Shown here: piece by piece, positions 1 to 8,416 of the stretch
How positions within the stretch are numbered: the stretch's first letter is position 1
Layout: each line of letters begins with the position of its first letter
Source: Paracoccaceae bacterium
Lineage (GTDB): Bacteria; Pseudomonadota; Alphaproteobacteria; Rhodobacterales; Rhodobacteraceae
Length of the DNA stretch: 64,000 bases
NCBI GenBank assembly: GCA_020425125.1
Contig: JAGQRV010000005.1
Span: 54,438 to 118,437 of the forward strand
Direction: 5' to 3'
The notes under the pieces: generated by a model
What the model was told of the DNA's origin: nothing
The model's input: only the letters and a program-made list of their open reading frames with translations
Database searches by the model: none
Made by a program: the position numbers and the translations under genes

Positions 1-1434
1 GGGCTGGCCGAAAGCGCCGATGTTGCAGGCCGCCGCGAGGCGATGTTTTCGGGCGCGCCGATCAATGAGACCGAGGGCCGCGCAGTGCTCCACACCGCGC
101 TGCGCAATCTTCCCGGTTCGGTCGAAGTCGGCGGCGAAGACGTGATGCCCGAGGTGCGGGCGACCTACGACCGGATGGCCGCGTTTTCGGAGGACGTACG
201 TTCGGGGCGCTTCACCGGGCAGGGCGGCAAGATCACCGATGTCGTCAATATCGGCATCGGCGGATCGGACCTTGGTCCGGCCATGGCCGCGATCGCGCTG
301 TCGCCCTATGCCGACGGGCCGCGCACCCATTTCGTCTCGAATGTCGACGGCGCACAGATCGCCGAGACGCTGGCCGGGCTGAACCCGGCGACGACGCTGG
401 TCATCGTCGCCTCGAAGACCTTCACGACCATCGAGACGATGACCAATGCCGAGACCGCGCGGCGCTGGATGGCCGAGACCGTCACGGACCCCGCAGCGCA
501 GTTTGCTGCCGTTTCGACCGCCAAGGACAAGACCGCGGCATTCGGGATCGACGAGTCGCGCGTCTTCGGCTTCGCGGACTGGGTCGGCGGGCGCTATTCC
601 ATGTGGGGCCCGATCGGGCTGTCGCTGATGATCGCGATCGGTTCCGAGAATTTCCGCCGCTTCCTCGATGGCGGGGAGGAGATGGACGCCCATTTCCGGA
701 CCGCCCCCTTCCGCGAGAACATGCCTGTGCTTTTGGCGCTTGTCGGCATTTGGCATCACCAGATCTGCGGGTATCCGTCGCGCGCGGTGCTGCCCTATGA
801 CCAGCGTCTGAGCCGTCTGCCCGCCTATCTCCAGCAACTCGAGATGGAATCGAACGGCAAGCGCGTGGCGATGGACGGGTCCGACCTGCCGCGCGTCTCC
901 GGGCCGATCGTCTGGGGCGAGCCCGGAACCAACGGTCAGCACGCCTTCTACCAGCTGATCCACCAGGGCACCGGCGTCGTGCCCTGCGAATTCATGGTGG
1001 CGGCGCAGGGCCACGAGCCCGATCTCGTGCACCAGCACCGGCTTCTGGTCGCAAACTGCCTGGCCCAGTCCGAGGCATTGCTGCGCGGCCGGTCGCTCGA
1101 TGTGGCCCGCGACATGATGGCTGCCAAGGGCTTGAGCGGCGCCGAACTGGAACGGCAGGCGCGCCACCGGGTGTTCCCGGGTAACCGTCCGTCGACCACG
1201 CTGGCCTATCCGATGCTGACGCCGGAAGTCCTCGGCCAGATCATCGCGCTCTATGAGCACAGGGTCTTCGTGGAGGGCGTGATCCTGGGCATCAACAGCT
1301 TCGATCAGTGGGGTGTCGAACTCGGGAAGGAACTGGCGACGGCGCTCGGTCCCGTGGTCGAAGGCACCGCCGGGACCGAGGGCAAGGACGGATCGACGGC
1401 CGCGCTGGTGGCCTATCTGCGCGCCAAAGGCTGA
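1..1434 (+). CDS. pgi: Glucose-6-phosphate isomerase, 5' end cut by window edge
   Basis: Interconverts glucose-6-phosphate and fructose-6-phosphate in the cytoplasm. The reading frame is open from base 1 with no start needed, so the gene begins upstream; 477 residues are visible of a family length near 530-550. Both family signatures are seen: [11 protein letters not shown] around 592-615 and [10 protein letters not shown] around 1303-1332, the latter carrying the catalytic Lys. The segment EMESNGK near 841 holds the expected catalytic Glu, and [13 protein letters not shown] near 931 the catalytic His. The ATG at 43 is internal: codons before it ([13 protein letters not shown]) match the family. 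The gene converges with gph. Confidence 0.97.
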   Translation, partial: GLAESADVAGRREAMFSGAPINETEGRAVLHTALRNLPGSVEVGGEDVMPEVRATYDRMAAFSEDVRSGRFTGQGGKITDVVNIGIGGSDLGPAMAAIALSPYADGPRTHFVSNVDGAQIAETLAGLNPATTLVIVASKTFTTIETMTNAETARRWMAETVTDPAAQFAAVSTAKDKTAAFGIDESRVFGFADWVGGRYSMWGPIGLSLMIAIGSENFRRFLDGGEEMDAHFRTAPFRENMPVLLALVGIWHHQICGYPSRAVLPYDQRLSRLPAYLQQLEMESNGKRVAMDGSDLPRVSGPIVWGEPGTNGQHAFYQLIHQGTGVVPCEFMVAAQGHEPDLVHQHRLLVANCLAQSEALLRGRSLDVARDMMAAKGLSGAELERQARHRVFPGNRPSTTLAYPMLTPEVLGQIIALYEHRVFVEGVILGINSFDQWGVELGKELATALGPVVEGTAGTEGKDGSTAALVAYLRAKG

Positions 1435-1458
1435 GGCCGCCGATATTCGAAGCCCGGA

Positions 1459-2106
1459 TCAGGCGGCGCGGGACACCCCGGCCGCCAGATCGTCGAAATG
1501 ATCGAAGACGAAGCTGTGGGGGATCGCCTCCACGGCGGTCTTTCGGTAACCCCGTGAATAGAGTGCAAACGGCAGTCCAACCGCCGATGCGGTCTGGCTG
1601 TCGACCTCGCTGTCGCCGACATAGAGACCGCCTGAGGCGCCAAGGTCCTGCAAGGCACGCCGCAGCGGCGCCGGGTCGGGCTTCTTCACGGGCAGCGTGT
1701 CGCCGCAGACCACCGCCCCGAGCCGCCGAGTGAGATCGAAGGCGTCGAGAATCGCCCGCGTCGCGGCCTCGGGCTTGTTTGTGCACAGGCCCAGCCTGTG
1801 CCCGTCCGCGGCCAGCCGGTCGAGTGCGTCGAGCACGCCGGGATAGAGCGCCGTCCGGACCGCCGGGGCGGCATTGTAGTGGCGCAGGAACACCGCAACC
1901 AGTTCGGCTTGGCGTTCATGCGGGCCGCCGACCGCCGCGATCGCGCGCTCGACCAGCTTCGGGACGCCGTTGCCGATGAAGGACCGGGTCTGGTCCAGCG
2001 TCACCGCCGGCAGCCCGGCCTCCGCGAGCATGTTCACCGCCGCCTCGTGCAGATCGGGAGCGCTGTCGATCAGGGTCCCGTCGAGATCGAACACGATTGC
2101 GGTCAT
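1459..2106 (-). CDS. gph: Phosphoglycolate phosphatase (HAD family)
   Basis: Hydrolyses 2-phosphoglycolate to glycolate, a salvage step for by-products of DNA repair or photorespiration. It is a 215-residue HAD-family protein. Motif I is FDLDGTLIDS at residues 4-13, the motif III lysine lies in VKKPDP, and motif IV is GDSEVDS. The ATG at 2106 is preferred over one 4 codons upstream because GGAAGG sits 5 bases before it and because it forms an ATGA overlap with the stop of the upstream thioredoxin-like gene, implying translational coupling. Substrate assignment within the HAD family is by similarity of pattern only; another small phosphate ester is possible. Confidence 0.85.
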   Translation of the reverse strand: MTAIVFDLDGTLIDSAPDLHEAAVNMLAEAGLPAVTLDQTRSFIGNGVPKLVERAIAAVGGPHERQAELVAVFLRHYNAAPAVRTALYPGVLDALDRLAADGHRLGLCTNKPEAATRAILDAFDLTRRLGAVVCGDTLPVKKPDPAPLRRALQDLGASGGLYVGDSEVDSQTASAVGLPFALYSRGYRKTAVEAIPHSFVFDHFDDLAAGVSRAA

Positions 2107-2657
2107 GCGGCCTTCCACTTGATCGAGCAGCCCATGGACGGGATCTGGTCTGCCGGACCCCTGCCGGTCCTCGCCACGCCCATCATCGCCTCGAAGAGGT
2201 CGCGCCGCAGATCGTCCGGGCCGGTTTCGCGCCGCGATGCGTCGAGCCGGCCCCGGTACTGGAGCCCGAGATCCGCATCGAAGCCAAAGAAATCAGGGGT
2301 GCAGGCGGCGTCATAGGCCCGCGCGACCGACTGATCCTCGTCATGCAGGTAGGGAAACGGGAAGCTCCGGTCGCGGGCCATCTTCTTCATGTTCTCGAAA
2401 CTGTCGGCGGGATGCGTCGTGGCGTCATTGGAACAGATCGCCGCGCTTCCGACGCCGTGATCTGCCAGTTCCCGCGCGTCGCGGATGATCCGGTCGATGA
2501 CGGCGAGCACGTAGGGACAATGGTTGCAGATGAAGACGATCAGGGTGCCGTTTGGCCCCCGGATGTCACCGAGCGAATAGGTCCGGCCATCCGTGGCGGG
2601 AAGGGTGAACTCGGGCGCCTTCCAGCCGAAATCGCAGACAGGAGCGGTGGTTGCCAT
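2103..2657 (-). CDS. Thioredoxin-like (AhpC/TSA fold) protein
   Basis: This 184-residue protein has the peroxiredoxin/thioredoxin fold pattern: an N-terminal PEFTLPATDGR strand-turn followed by FICNHCPYV, a CxxC-type active site at about residues 43-46. The CNHCPYV form is typical of a family of cytoplasmic thioredoxin-like proteins of unknown partner. No signal peptide is seen. The ATG at 2657 is chosen because GGAGAGGA lies just upstream; an earlier in-frame ATG at 2717 adds only a poorly conserved stretch. It overlaps gph by 4 bases and is probably co-transcribed with it. The reductant and substrate cannot be told from sequence. Confidence 0.85.
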   Translation of the reverse strand: MATTAPVCDFGWKAPEFTLPATDGRTYSLGDIRGPNGTLIVFICNHCPYVLAVIDRIIRDARELADHGVGSAAICSNDATTHPADSFENMKKMARDRSFPFPYLHDEDQSVARAYDAACTPDFFGFDADLGLQYRGRLDASRRETGPDDLRRDLFEAMMGVARTGRGPADQIPSMGCSIKWKAA

Positions 2658-2783
2658 GGTCCTCTCCGTTGCAGTTGCCACGCGCGACAAGCTAGTGCAC
2701 CGGAAGAGGAGGTGCAAACCGGCCGAAAGTCCCGGTTTGCCTGTGCCCGTGGGCCGGATTTTGCCCCGAAACGGGCGTCAGAC

Positions 2784-3515
2784 TCAGGATGTCGGGGTCA
2801 AGCCCTCGAATACCGGGACGGTGCCGATCCGCTTCTTCAGAAGCGTATCGAGGGCTTCGAGGTCCAGAACCTTCTCCGCGCAATGTGCCTGTCCGAGCCT
2901 GCGGCCCCAGTCCGCGATCTCGGTGTCGCAGGCGCTGTGCCCGACGCTTTCAAGGAACCGCGCGACATAGTCGAGAACGTCCGGCGCGGGATTGCCGGTC
3001 AGAAGCCGCCGCGCATGGTCGAGATCGTCCCGAAGCGCCACCTTGTCGGGTTCTGGCGAAAGCGCCAGGACGGGGCGGGGGCCGCGCGGCCGGGCTTCGG
3101 GCGGCAGCTGCGCGAGGATCGTCTGCTGGAACACGGCGAGCCCGGCGAGCGGCTTCGGCAGAAAACCTTGTGCGCCGGCCTCCAAGGCCAGCGTCTCGCC
3201 ATCGGGCAGCCCGCTTGTGGCGATGACAGGCGCGATCGTGTCCTGAGCGCGCAGTTCGCGGATCAGTTCGCATCCCGAGCCATCCGGCAGGGTCAGGTCG
3301 ACCAGCGTGACCGACGGGCAGTAGGCTGCAAGATGCCGCCGGGCCGAAGCCAGGCAGTCTGCACGCCGGATCCGCGCGCCGCTATGCAGGCACATCTGCC
3401 GGACGGCCTCGGACGCGAACCGGCTGTCCTCCACGACAAGGATGGTGAGACCCAGAAGCGGGCGCATCGGCGTCGGCACCAGCCGGCGCGGAAGCTGTTC
3501 CAATGTGTTGCTCAT
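2784..3515 (-). CDS. Response regulator with N-terminal receiver domain
   Basis: This protein has 243 residues. A receiver domain spans about residues 22-140: acidic pair in VVEDSR, phospho-acceptor Asp in LVDLTLPDGSG, conserved Thr/Ser in ATSG, and Lys in PKPL. The C-terminal 100 residues carry no DNA-binding or enzymatic motif that I recognise; they are helical in character (DKVALRDDLDHARRLL). It may act through protein contacts. No histidine kinase is adjacent, so the partner is unknown. The gene stands alone, with 163 bases between it and the divergent mce. Confidence 0.8.
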   Translation of the reverse strand: MSNTLEQLPRRLVPTPMRPLLGLTILVVEDSRFASEAVRQMCLHSGARIRRADCLASARRHLAAYCPSVTLVDLTLPDGSGCELIRELRAQDTIAPVIATSGLPDGETLALEAGAQGFLPKPLAGLAVFQQTILAQLPPEARPRGPRPVLALSPEPDKVALRDDLDHARRLLTGNPAPDVLDYVARFLESVGHSACDTEIADWGRRLGQAHCAEKVLDLEALDTLLKKRIGTVPVFEGLTPTS

Positions 3516-3678
3516 GAAGGCCTCCGCGGATCGTCGTTCGTGCAGGCAGTTGATTCGCAGGGAATGAATTCCGCGTTAATCTAAACCCTGCGGCGCCCGA
3601 CCGCTTTGCACCGCACGCCATCGCGGGGGATAAGCGCGAAGTTCCGACGCCAGTCACATTCCAGGAGATCGCCCCGCC

Positions 3679-4083
3679 ATGATCGGCCGCCTGAACCACG
3701 TCGCCATTGCCGTTCCCGACCTTGCCGCAGCATCCGCCCAGTATCGCGACGCGCTCGGCGCCAAGGTCGGCGCGCCGCAGGACGAGCCCGACCACGGAGT
3801 CACGGTCGTCTTCATCGAACTGCCGAATACCAAGATCGAACTTCTCTATCCGCTGGGCGAGGACAGCCCGATCAAGGGCTTTCTCGACAAGAATCCGTCC
3901 GGCGGTATCCATCACGTCTGCTACGAGGTGGATGACATCCTTGCCGCGCGCGACCATCTGAAGGAAAAGGGCGCTCGGGTGCTGGGATCCGGCGAGCCGA
4001 AGATCGGCGCCCACGGCAAGCCTGTCCTGTTCCTGCATCCGAAGGACTTCAACGGCTGCCTCGTGGAGCTGGAACAGGTCTGA
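3679..4083 (+). CDS. mce: Methylmalonyl-CoA epimerase
   Basis: Interconverts (R)- and (S)-methylmalonyl-CoA in the propionyl-CoA/ethylmalonyl-CoA pathways. It has 134 residues, the usual family length, and a VOC (glyoxalase-like) fold. Visible metal-ligand segments are RLNHVAIAV near the N-terminus, GGIHHVCYEV in the middle and a terminal LVELEQV. The motif DKNPSGGIHHVCYEV is strongly characteristic of this epimerase. A DUF1467 membrane protein follows 28 bases downstream, an arrangement common in Rhodobacteraceae. Confidence 0.95.
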   Translation: MIGRLNHVAIAVPDLAAASAQYRDALGAKVGAPQDEPDHGVTVVFIELPNTKIELLYPLGEDSPIKGFLDKNPSGGIHHVCYEVDDILAARDHLKEKGARVLGSGEPKIGAHGKPVLFLHPKDFNGCLVELEQV

Positions 4084-4111
4084 GCGCGTCCGAAGTGGGA
4101 GGACAGGAGCC

Positions 4112-4402
4112 ATGAACATCGTCTCGGGACTGGTGCTCTTCTCGATCGTCTGGTTCATGGTCTTCTTCGTGGTCCTGCCGCTCCGCCTCAAGACTCAGGG
4201 CGAGGCCGGCGAGGTGGTGCCGGGCACGCACGAATCCGCCCCGGTCGACCCGCAGATCGGCCGCAAGATGCGCCTGACCACCTGGTGGGCGATCGGGGTC
4301 TGGGCGGTTCTGGCTGCCGTGATCCTGTCCGGCGCGATCACTGTGCGCGACATTGACGTTCTGGGCCATCTCGACCCGCTGCCGGGTCGGGCGTCCGAAT
4401 AA
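4112..4402 (+). CDS. DUF1467 small membrane protein
   Basis: This 96-residue protein has two hydrophobic segments (about residues 3-25 and 58-77) separated by a short hydrophilic loop containing the family-like run PLRLKTQGEAGEVVPGTH. It matches the DUF1467 family found behind mce in alphaproteobacteria; no function is established. A strong Shine-Dalgarno (GGGAGGACAGGAG) precedes the ATG. It is probably co-transcribed with mce. It converges with the EI24/CysZ-like gene, with only 19 bases between the stops. Confidence 0.8.
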   Translation: MNIVSGLVLFSIVWFMVFFVVLPLRLKTQGEAGEVVPGTHESAPVDPQIGRKMRLTTWWAIGVWAVLAAVILSGAITVRDIDVLGHLDPLPGRASE

Positions 4403-4421
4403 GTCCGCACGCGTCGGCTGG

Positions 4422-5120
4422 TCAGGCGGACGCCGCGCCGGTCAGCCGATGGAAGAGATGCGTGAAGGTTGCGGCGCCAATGATCGGCACGACGAGATTG
4501 ATGACTGGGACCGTCAGCGGGACCGCCATCAGGCAGCCTGCCAGCCAGATCTGGCCGGCAAAGCGCCGGCGCAGGCGCTTTGCCTCGGGCTCCTTCACCC
4601 GCCGGATCGCGACGAGCTGGAAATATTCACGGCCGAGCAGGAACCCGTTCAGGGCCCAGAAGATGATCGGCGCGAAGGGCGGGAAGACGAGATAGAGCAC
4701 CAGCGCCAGAAGGTTGGCGAGGATCATCACACCGAGAAACCGCAGCGTGTCCGCCACCGCGTCGAGAAACGGCGCGCGGGGGGCCTGGGGCAGGGACGGA
4801 TAGTGCACCTCCTCCACGGCATCGGCGACCTCGTCGAGGAAAAGCCCGGTGAACGCCGAGGCGACCGGCACCATCAGGAAGACCGAGAGCCCGAGGACCG
4901 CCACGACGGACAATCCCGAGGCGATATCCTGCAGAAAGGTCACCTGGCCGATGAAGGGCAGGGTCAGCGTGTCGGGAACCAGCCAGGCCACCAGCCAGCC
5001 GGTTCCGACCGACGCGCCGAGAAGCAGGGCCAGCGTCAGGCCGAGGCCCAGGAACAGCACCTTCCGAAACCGCGGGTCGCCGATCTGGCCAAGCGCCTTG
5101 CGGATATCGTCGAGGATCAT
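4422..5120 (-). CDS. EI24/CysZ-like integral membrane protein
   Basis: This 232-residue protein has about four to six hydrophobic segments (for example LFLGLGLTLALLLGASVG, VVAVLGLSVFLMVPVASAF, LVLYLVFPPFAPIIFWALNG). The central motif ALNGFLLGREYFQLVAIRR is characteristic of the EI24/CysZ family; CysZ members are sulfate permeases, but no sulfur genes are nearby, so a transport role here is inference. The ATG at 5120 forms an ATGA overlap with the upstream nitroreductase stop and has GAGG before it, so it is preferred to an ATG four codons earlier. Confidence 0.8.
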   Translation of the reverse strand: MILDDIRKALGQIGDPRFRKVLFLGLGLTLALLLGASVGTGWLVAWLVPDTLTLPFIGQVTFLQDIASGLSVVAVLGLSVFLMVPVASAFTGLFLDEVADAVEEVHYPSLPQAPRAPFLDAVADTLRFLGVMILANLLALVLYLVFPPFAPIIFWALNGFLLGREYFQLVAIRRVKEPEAKRLRRRFAGQIWLAGCLMAVPLTVPVINLVVPIIGAATFTHLFHRLTGAASA

Positions 5121-5695
5121 GCCTCGACCCATTCGGTAATGGCCGAAAGGTCGGGACGGGGACGGTCCGGCGGCGGTGAGGATTCGGTGCCGACATGGAT
5201 GATACCGGCGATGCGTTCGTGATCGGCCAGGCCGAGCCCCCGGCGCATGAACTCGCGGTCATGCGAGGCCCATCCCGACAGCCAGTTGGCGCCCCACCCG
5301 GCGGCGAGCGCGGCGTTGAGCAGCGCCAGGCACACGGCGCCTGCGGAGTAGGTCTGTTCGATCGCTGGGATCTTGTCGGAACTCTTTGGTGATTCCACCA
5401 CGACGACGGCACGGCCGGAGCGGTCGAAATGGTCGGCGAGCTTGGCGATCTCTGCCGGGTCGCGGCCCCGGGCTGTGCCGATCTCGGCCACGAGGTCTGC
5501 CAGACGCGCCAGCGCGCCCCTTGAAAGGACAATGAAGCGCCATGGCTCCAGCTTGCCGTGATCCGGCGTACGCGCCGCCGCGGTCAGAATCGGTTCCAGC
5601 TCGGCGCGGTCCGGCCATGGAGACACCAGTGTCGGCGCCGGGCGGGACCGTCGGGTCAGAAGAAATTCGAGCGCGGCGGGGTTCGGGGCGGGCAT
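5117..5695 (-). CDS. Nitroreductase family protein (YdjA-like)
   Basis: This 192-residue FMN-dependent nitroreductase-fold protein would reduce nitro or quinone-like substrates with NAD(P)H. Characteristic segments are LLTRRSRPAPTL near residue 12 (the phosphate-binding RRS), TPDHGKLEPWRFIVL near residue 43, and a late GWGANWLSGW. The TPDHGKLEPWRF segment is typical of the compact YdjA subgroup. The substrate is unknown. Translation is coupled to the downstream membrane protein by a 4-base overlap. Confidence 0.88.
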   Translation of the reverse strand: MPAPNPAALEFLLTRRSRPAPTLVSPWPDRAELEPILTAAARTPDHGKLEPWRFIVLSRGALARLADLVAEIGTARGRDPAEIAKLADHFDRSGRAVVVVESPKSSDKIPAIEQTYSAGAVCLALLNAALAAGWGANWLSGWASHDREFMRRGLGLADHERIAGIIHVGTESSPPPDRPRPDLSAITEWVEA

Positions 5696-5830
5696 GACGC
5701 AACCTCGGCAAGTGCAACGCTGCCGATCTGTGCCATCGGGCCGCGAAGTTCAACCCTCGGCCACGGCAAGGAGGACTTGCGGCCGGCCCCGCCAGGGCGA
5801 TGATGGGCACGGAAGACGGAGCGGGGACAG

Positions 5831-6082
5831 ATGACGGAGAATCCGGCACAGGCCGGCGGAGGCGAGATCGCAGTTCGGGTCACCCCCCGCGCCTCGCGGG
5901 AGCGGATCGAGCCGGACGGTGCAGGATACCGGGTCTATGTCACGGTTCCGCCCGAAGGCGGCAAGGCCAACGACGCGGCGCGCGAGGTTCTCGCCAGGCA
6001 TCTCGGCGTCGCGAAAACGAGGCTGGACCTGGTGCGCGGCGCGAAGAGCCGCAACAAGGTATTCCGCCTGACCCCGGATTGA
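5831..6082 (+). CDS. DUF167 (YggU) family protein
   Basis: This 83-residue protein has the DUF167 pattern: VRVTPRASRERIE near the N-terminus, VYVTVPPEGGKANDAAREVLA in the middle, and RLDLVRGAKSRNKVF near the end. The family is widespread and structurally characterised, but its function is unknown. GGGGACAG precedes the ATG. The next gene downstream is on the opposite strand, with 16 bases between the stops. Confidence 0.9.
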   Translation: MTENPAQAGGGEIAVRVTPRASRERIEPDGAGYRVYVTVPPEGGKANDAAREVLARHLGVAKTRLDLVRGAKSRNKVFRLTPD

Positions 6083-6098
6083 TCATGGCCGGGTCGGC

Positions 6099-6350
6099 TC
6101 AATCCGGGCTTGCGGCTTTTGCGGTGCGCACGCGATAGACACCTTCAGGAAGGTCGAGGGCCGCGGCCAGATCGCGGATCTGCTCCATAGTGAAGGTGAT
6201 CCGGATCGTGTCCTCTCGCCGGGGATCGTATTGCTCGACCGTCACGCAGTCGTCGAAGGCGCAGACGGTGATGTCTTCCGTCAGCGCGCCGGACCGGTCA
6301 TCGACCAGCGTGATCACGGTGGCGTCGAATTCGTGCTCGATCGAGAACAT
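6099..6350 (-). CDS. Small hypothetical protein
   Basis: This 83-residue acidic protein is not recognised. Alternating hydrophobic and polar residues (FDATVITLVDD, DCVTVEQYDP, DTIRITFTM) suggest a small beta-rich fold with a C-terminal helix (MEQIRDLAAALDLPEG). There is no signal peptide or membrane segment. The ATG at 6350 is preferred to an in-frame GTG at 6359, because GGGAG lies 8 bases upstream of the ATG. It is monocistronic. Confidence 0.6.
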   Translation of the reverse strand: MFSIEHEFDATVITLVDDRSGALTEDITVCAFDDCVTVEQYDPRREDTIRITFTMEQIRDLAAALDLPEGVYRVRTAKAASPD

Positions 6351-6572
6351 GGCACACACTCCCAGGACAGCTTGAGGGGCAGGCTAGGGCCTTTGAGAGA
6401 CCTGCGCCAGAGCGGCGGCATCCTTGCGCCCTGTCCCGTGGGCGCTCCGACGCCCGTCATCACGGAGGTTTGCCGTTGCGTCCTTCCGGAATATGTCAAG
6501 TGTTCCCAGTCATGTTGCCGATGCGGAGTTCGCCCCGGCCGGGGCCGAAGCCGATTCTGCGCAGGAGGTTGA

Positions 6573-7280
6573 ATGAAATATCTCGGGGCGTTTCTCGTCG
6601 CGACGGCGGTTCTGTCCGGGTGCGCCGTTCAGACCGGGCCGGTGCAGCAGCCGCTGCCCGCAGGACCCGTGGTTCAGGCCTCGCGGGCGCCGTCGGGGCC
6701 GGTCAGCTTCGCGGCCGTCGCCCGACGGGTGGAACCGGTGGCCGAGCAGGTTTGCCGCAAGCAGCGGACCGTGCGCAACTGCGACTTCCTCATCGTGCTC
6801 GACCGCCGCACGAACGTTCCTCCCAATGCCTTCCAGACACTCGACAACAGCGGCCGGCCGGTTCTCATCGTGACCGCTCCGCTACTCCGCCAGATGCGGA
6901 ACAATGACGAACTGGCCTTCGTCCTTGGACACGAGGCGGCCCACCATATCGAAAGCCACCTCCCCAAGACGCAGCAGAGTGCGATCCTGGGCGCGGTCCT
7001 GATCGGAACCGTGGCGGAGCTTGGCGGCGCCGGCCCCGCGACCATCGAGGCGGCCCAGAACATTGGTGCCTCCGTCGGGTCGCGCACATTCTCGAAACAG
7101 TTCGAGCTTGAGGCCGACGCCCTGGGTACGGTGATCGCCTGGGAAGCCGGGTACGACCCGGTGCGCGGTGCGGACTTCTTCGCCCGCATCCCCGACCCGG
7201 GCAACCAGTTTCTGGGCAGCCATCCGCCGAATGCCGAACGCCAGCAGGTCGTTCGCAGCGTCGCGCGCCGACTCGGCTAG
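6573..7280 (+). CDS. M48-family metalloprotease, lipoprotein
   Basis: This 235-residue zinc peptidase probably acts in the periplasm or at the outer membrane. The N-terminus is a lipoprotein signal with lipobox LSGC (Cys17). The zinc motif HEAAH is at residues 120-124 and the third ligand Glu lies in FELEADALGT. The family (BepA/LoiP-like without TPR repeats) degrades misfolded envelope proteins; the precise role here is inference. AGGAGG precedes the ATG. It stands alone. Confidence 0.9.
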   Translation: MKYLGAFLVATAVLSGCAVQTGPVQQPLPAGPVVQASRAPSGPVSFAAVARRVEPVAEQVCRKQRTVRNCDFLIVLDRRTNVPPNAFQTLDNSGRPVLIVTAPLLRQMRNNDELAFVLGHEAAHHIESHLPKTQQSAILGAVLIGTVAELGGAGPATIEAAQNIGASVGSRTFSKQFELEADALGTVIAWEAGYDPVRGADFFARIPDPGNQFLGSHPPNAERQQVVRSVARRLG

Positions 7281-7398
7281 CCCGTCGGTGCCGGATGAAC
7301 AGACTTTCCATGCCCGGTGCCTTGACCCAGATCAACGACATGCGCGGGTCCGTGCTGTCACGTGTCGCTTCTGAAGGGGAGAAGCATCGGAGAATTCC

Positions 7399-7683
7399 AT
7401 GTCCTGTCACGGCCCGAAACCGCTGGGCGATGCCGTCACGCATTACTGGCTCGCGCTCAACATGGCGAAGGCCGTCGGCGTCGACCTCGTGGCCGAGATG
7501 GAGGCCGGGCGGCTCGCCGCCGGTGAATGGGCAGAACTCGTGCACCGCTGCCGTGGCTGCGACTGGCAGCGCGCGGATGGCGGGTGTGGACGCTGGCTCG
7601 AATTTCAGATCCCCGGTGACGCCGCCGTTCCCGGCGCCTGCGTCAACCGTGAAACCTTCGAAGGACTGCTGGCGGCCGAGTGA
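7399..7683 (+). CDS. Small Cys-rich protein, DUF6455-like
   Basis: This 94-residue protein has a conserved-looking cysteine pattern: C3 near the N-terminus, then CRGCDW, GGCGRW and a late ACVN. It resembles the DUF6455 family of Rhodobacteraceae, whose function is unknown. The spacing of Cys residues would suit metal or Fe-S binding, but this is inference. No signal peptide is visible. It converges with cutA, leaving 22 bases between the stops. Confidence 0.65.
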   Translation: MSCHGPKPLGDAVTHYWLALNMAKAVGVDLVAEMEAGRLAAGEWAELVHRCRGCDWQRADGGCGRWLEFQIPGDAAVPGACVNRETFEGLLAAE

Positions 7684-7705
7684 GGGCCGCGGCCATCAGG
7701 GCCGA

Positions 7706-8020
7706 TCAGCCGATCTCCGCCCGCACCCAGTCGGCCGCAACCTGATCGCGGGCGACGCTCCACCAGGTGATCGACGGAGTGTCGTAGGGGTGGAGCGCAT
7801 GGATCAGCGTGCAGAATTCTTCGATCTTTCCGACCAGCGTCGTTGCCTCGAGCACGAATTCGGTGGTTTCGTGGACCGCGCCCTTCCAGCGATAGATGCT
7901 GGTCACGGGCCCTGCGACATTGACTGCTGCGGCCAGCCGCTGCTCGACCGCTTGTCGGCCGATCCCCAGTGCGGTTTCCGCGTCAGGACACCCGCAGCGT
8001 AGGCGGACGAGACCGGTCAT
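7706..8020 (-). CDS. cutA: CutA1 divalent-cation tolerance protein
   Basis: This 104-residue protein has the CutA1 pattern: ARRLVEERLAA-like QAVEQRLAAAVNV, then SIYRWKGAV, then ALHPYDTPSITWW, which is the family hallmark. CutA1 forms a stable trimer related to PII; copper tolerance was proposed in E. coli, but the physiological role is unsettled. The ATG at 8020 is chosen because AGGGGAA precedes it and because upstream in-frame codons do not resemble CutA. It is monocistronic on the minus strand. Confidence 0.93.
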   Translation of the reverse strand: MTGLVRLRCGCPDAETALGIGRQAVEQRLAAAVNVAGPVTSIYRWKGAVHETTEFVLEATTLVGKIEEFCTLIHALHPYDTPSITWWSVARDQVAADWVRAEIG

Positions 8021-8416
8021 TTCGCTGTTCCCCTGGCATGGAATGAAATGATGTCGTGTCCGGCGGCGGAGGCCGCCTGGACAGGCGTTCTCGCATGCCC
8101 TGTCTTGTCTGTGCTTCGCCGATCTCGCCGGATTCGGCGGCGCGCCGCAAGAGTGCATTCCCCCCGGTCGGGAAGCGCTGCAATCTTGAAGGGTGGCCGT
8201 CCGTATGCCTCTGACCGGCACCCTCTGCAACCGGAAGTCACGATGTTTCGGCCCGCCGGGGCGAGAATAGCTGGCGCACCGCCAATTCCGCGACAATGAT
8301 GGGTCGTGCCATGGCTTCCGCGGATCCTGTGCCAAGACGGGACCATGGACAGGGGTAATCCGGTCCCGGCACCCGAAATCAGGCCGGGCCAGGATTGAAA
8401 ACGAGGGAGACCATCC
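8021..8416. other. Intergenic region with one hairpin
   Basis: This 396-base gap between divergent cutA and the symporter has no convincing gene. It contains a bulged inverted repeat at 8329-8372 (GTGCC then GGGACC pairing with GGTCCC then GGCAC), 45 bases upstream of the symporter start, which could be a leader structure. I see no known riboswitch consensus. Confidence 0.4.
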
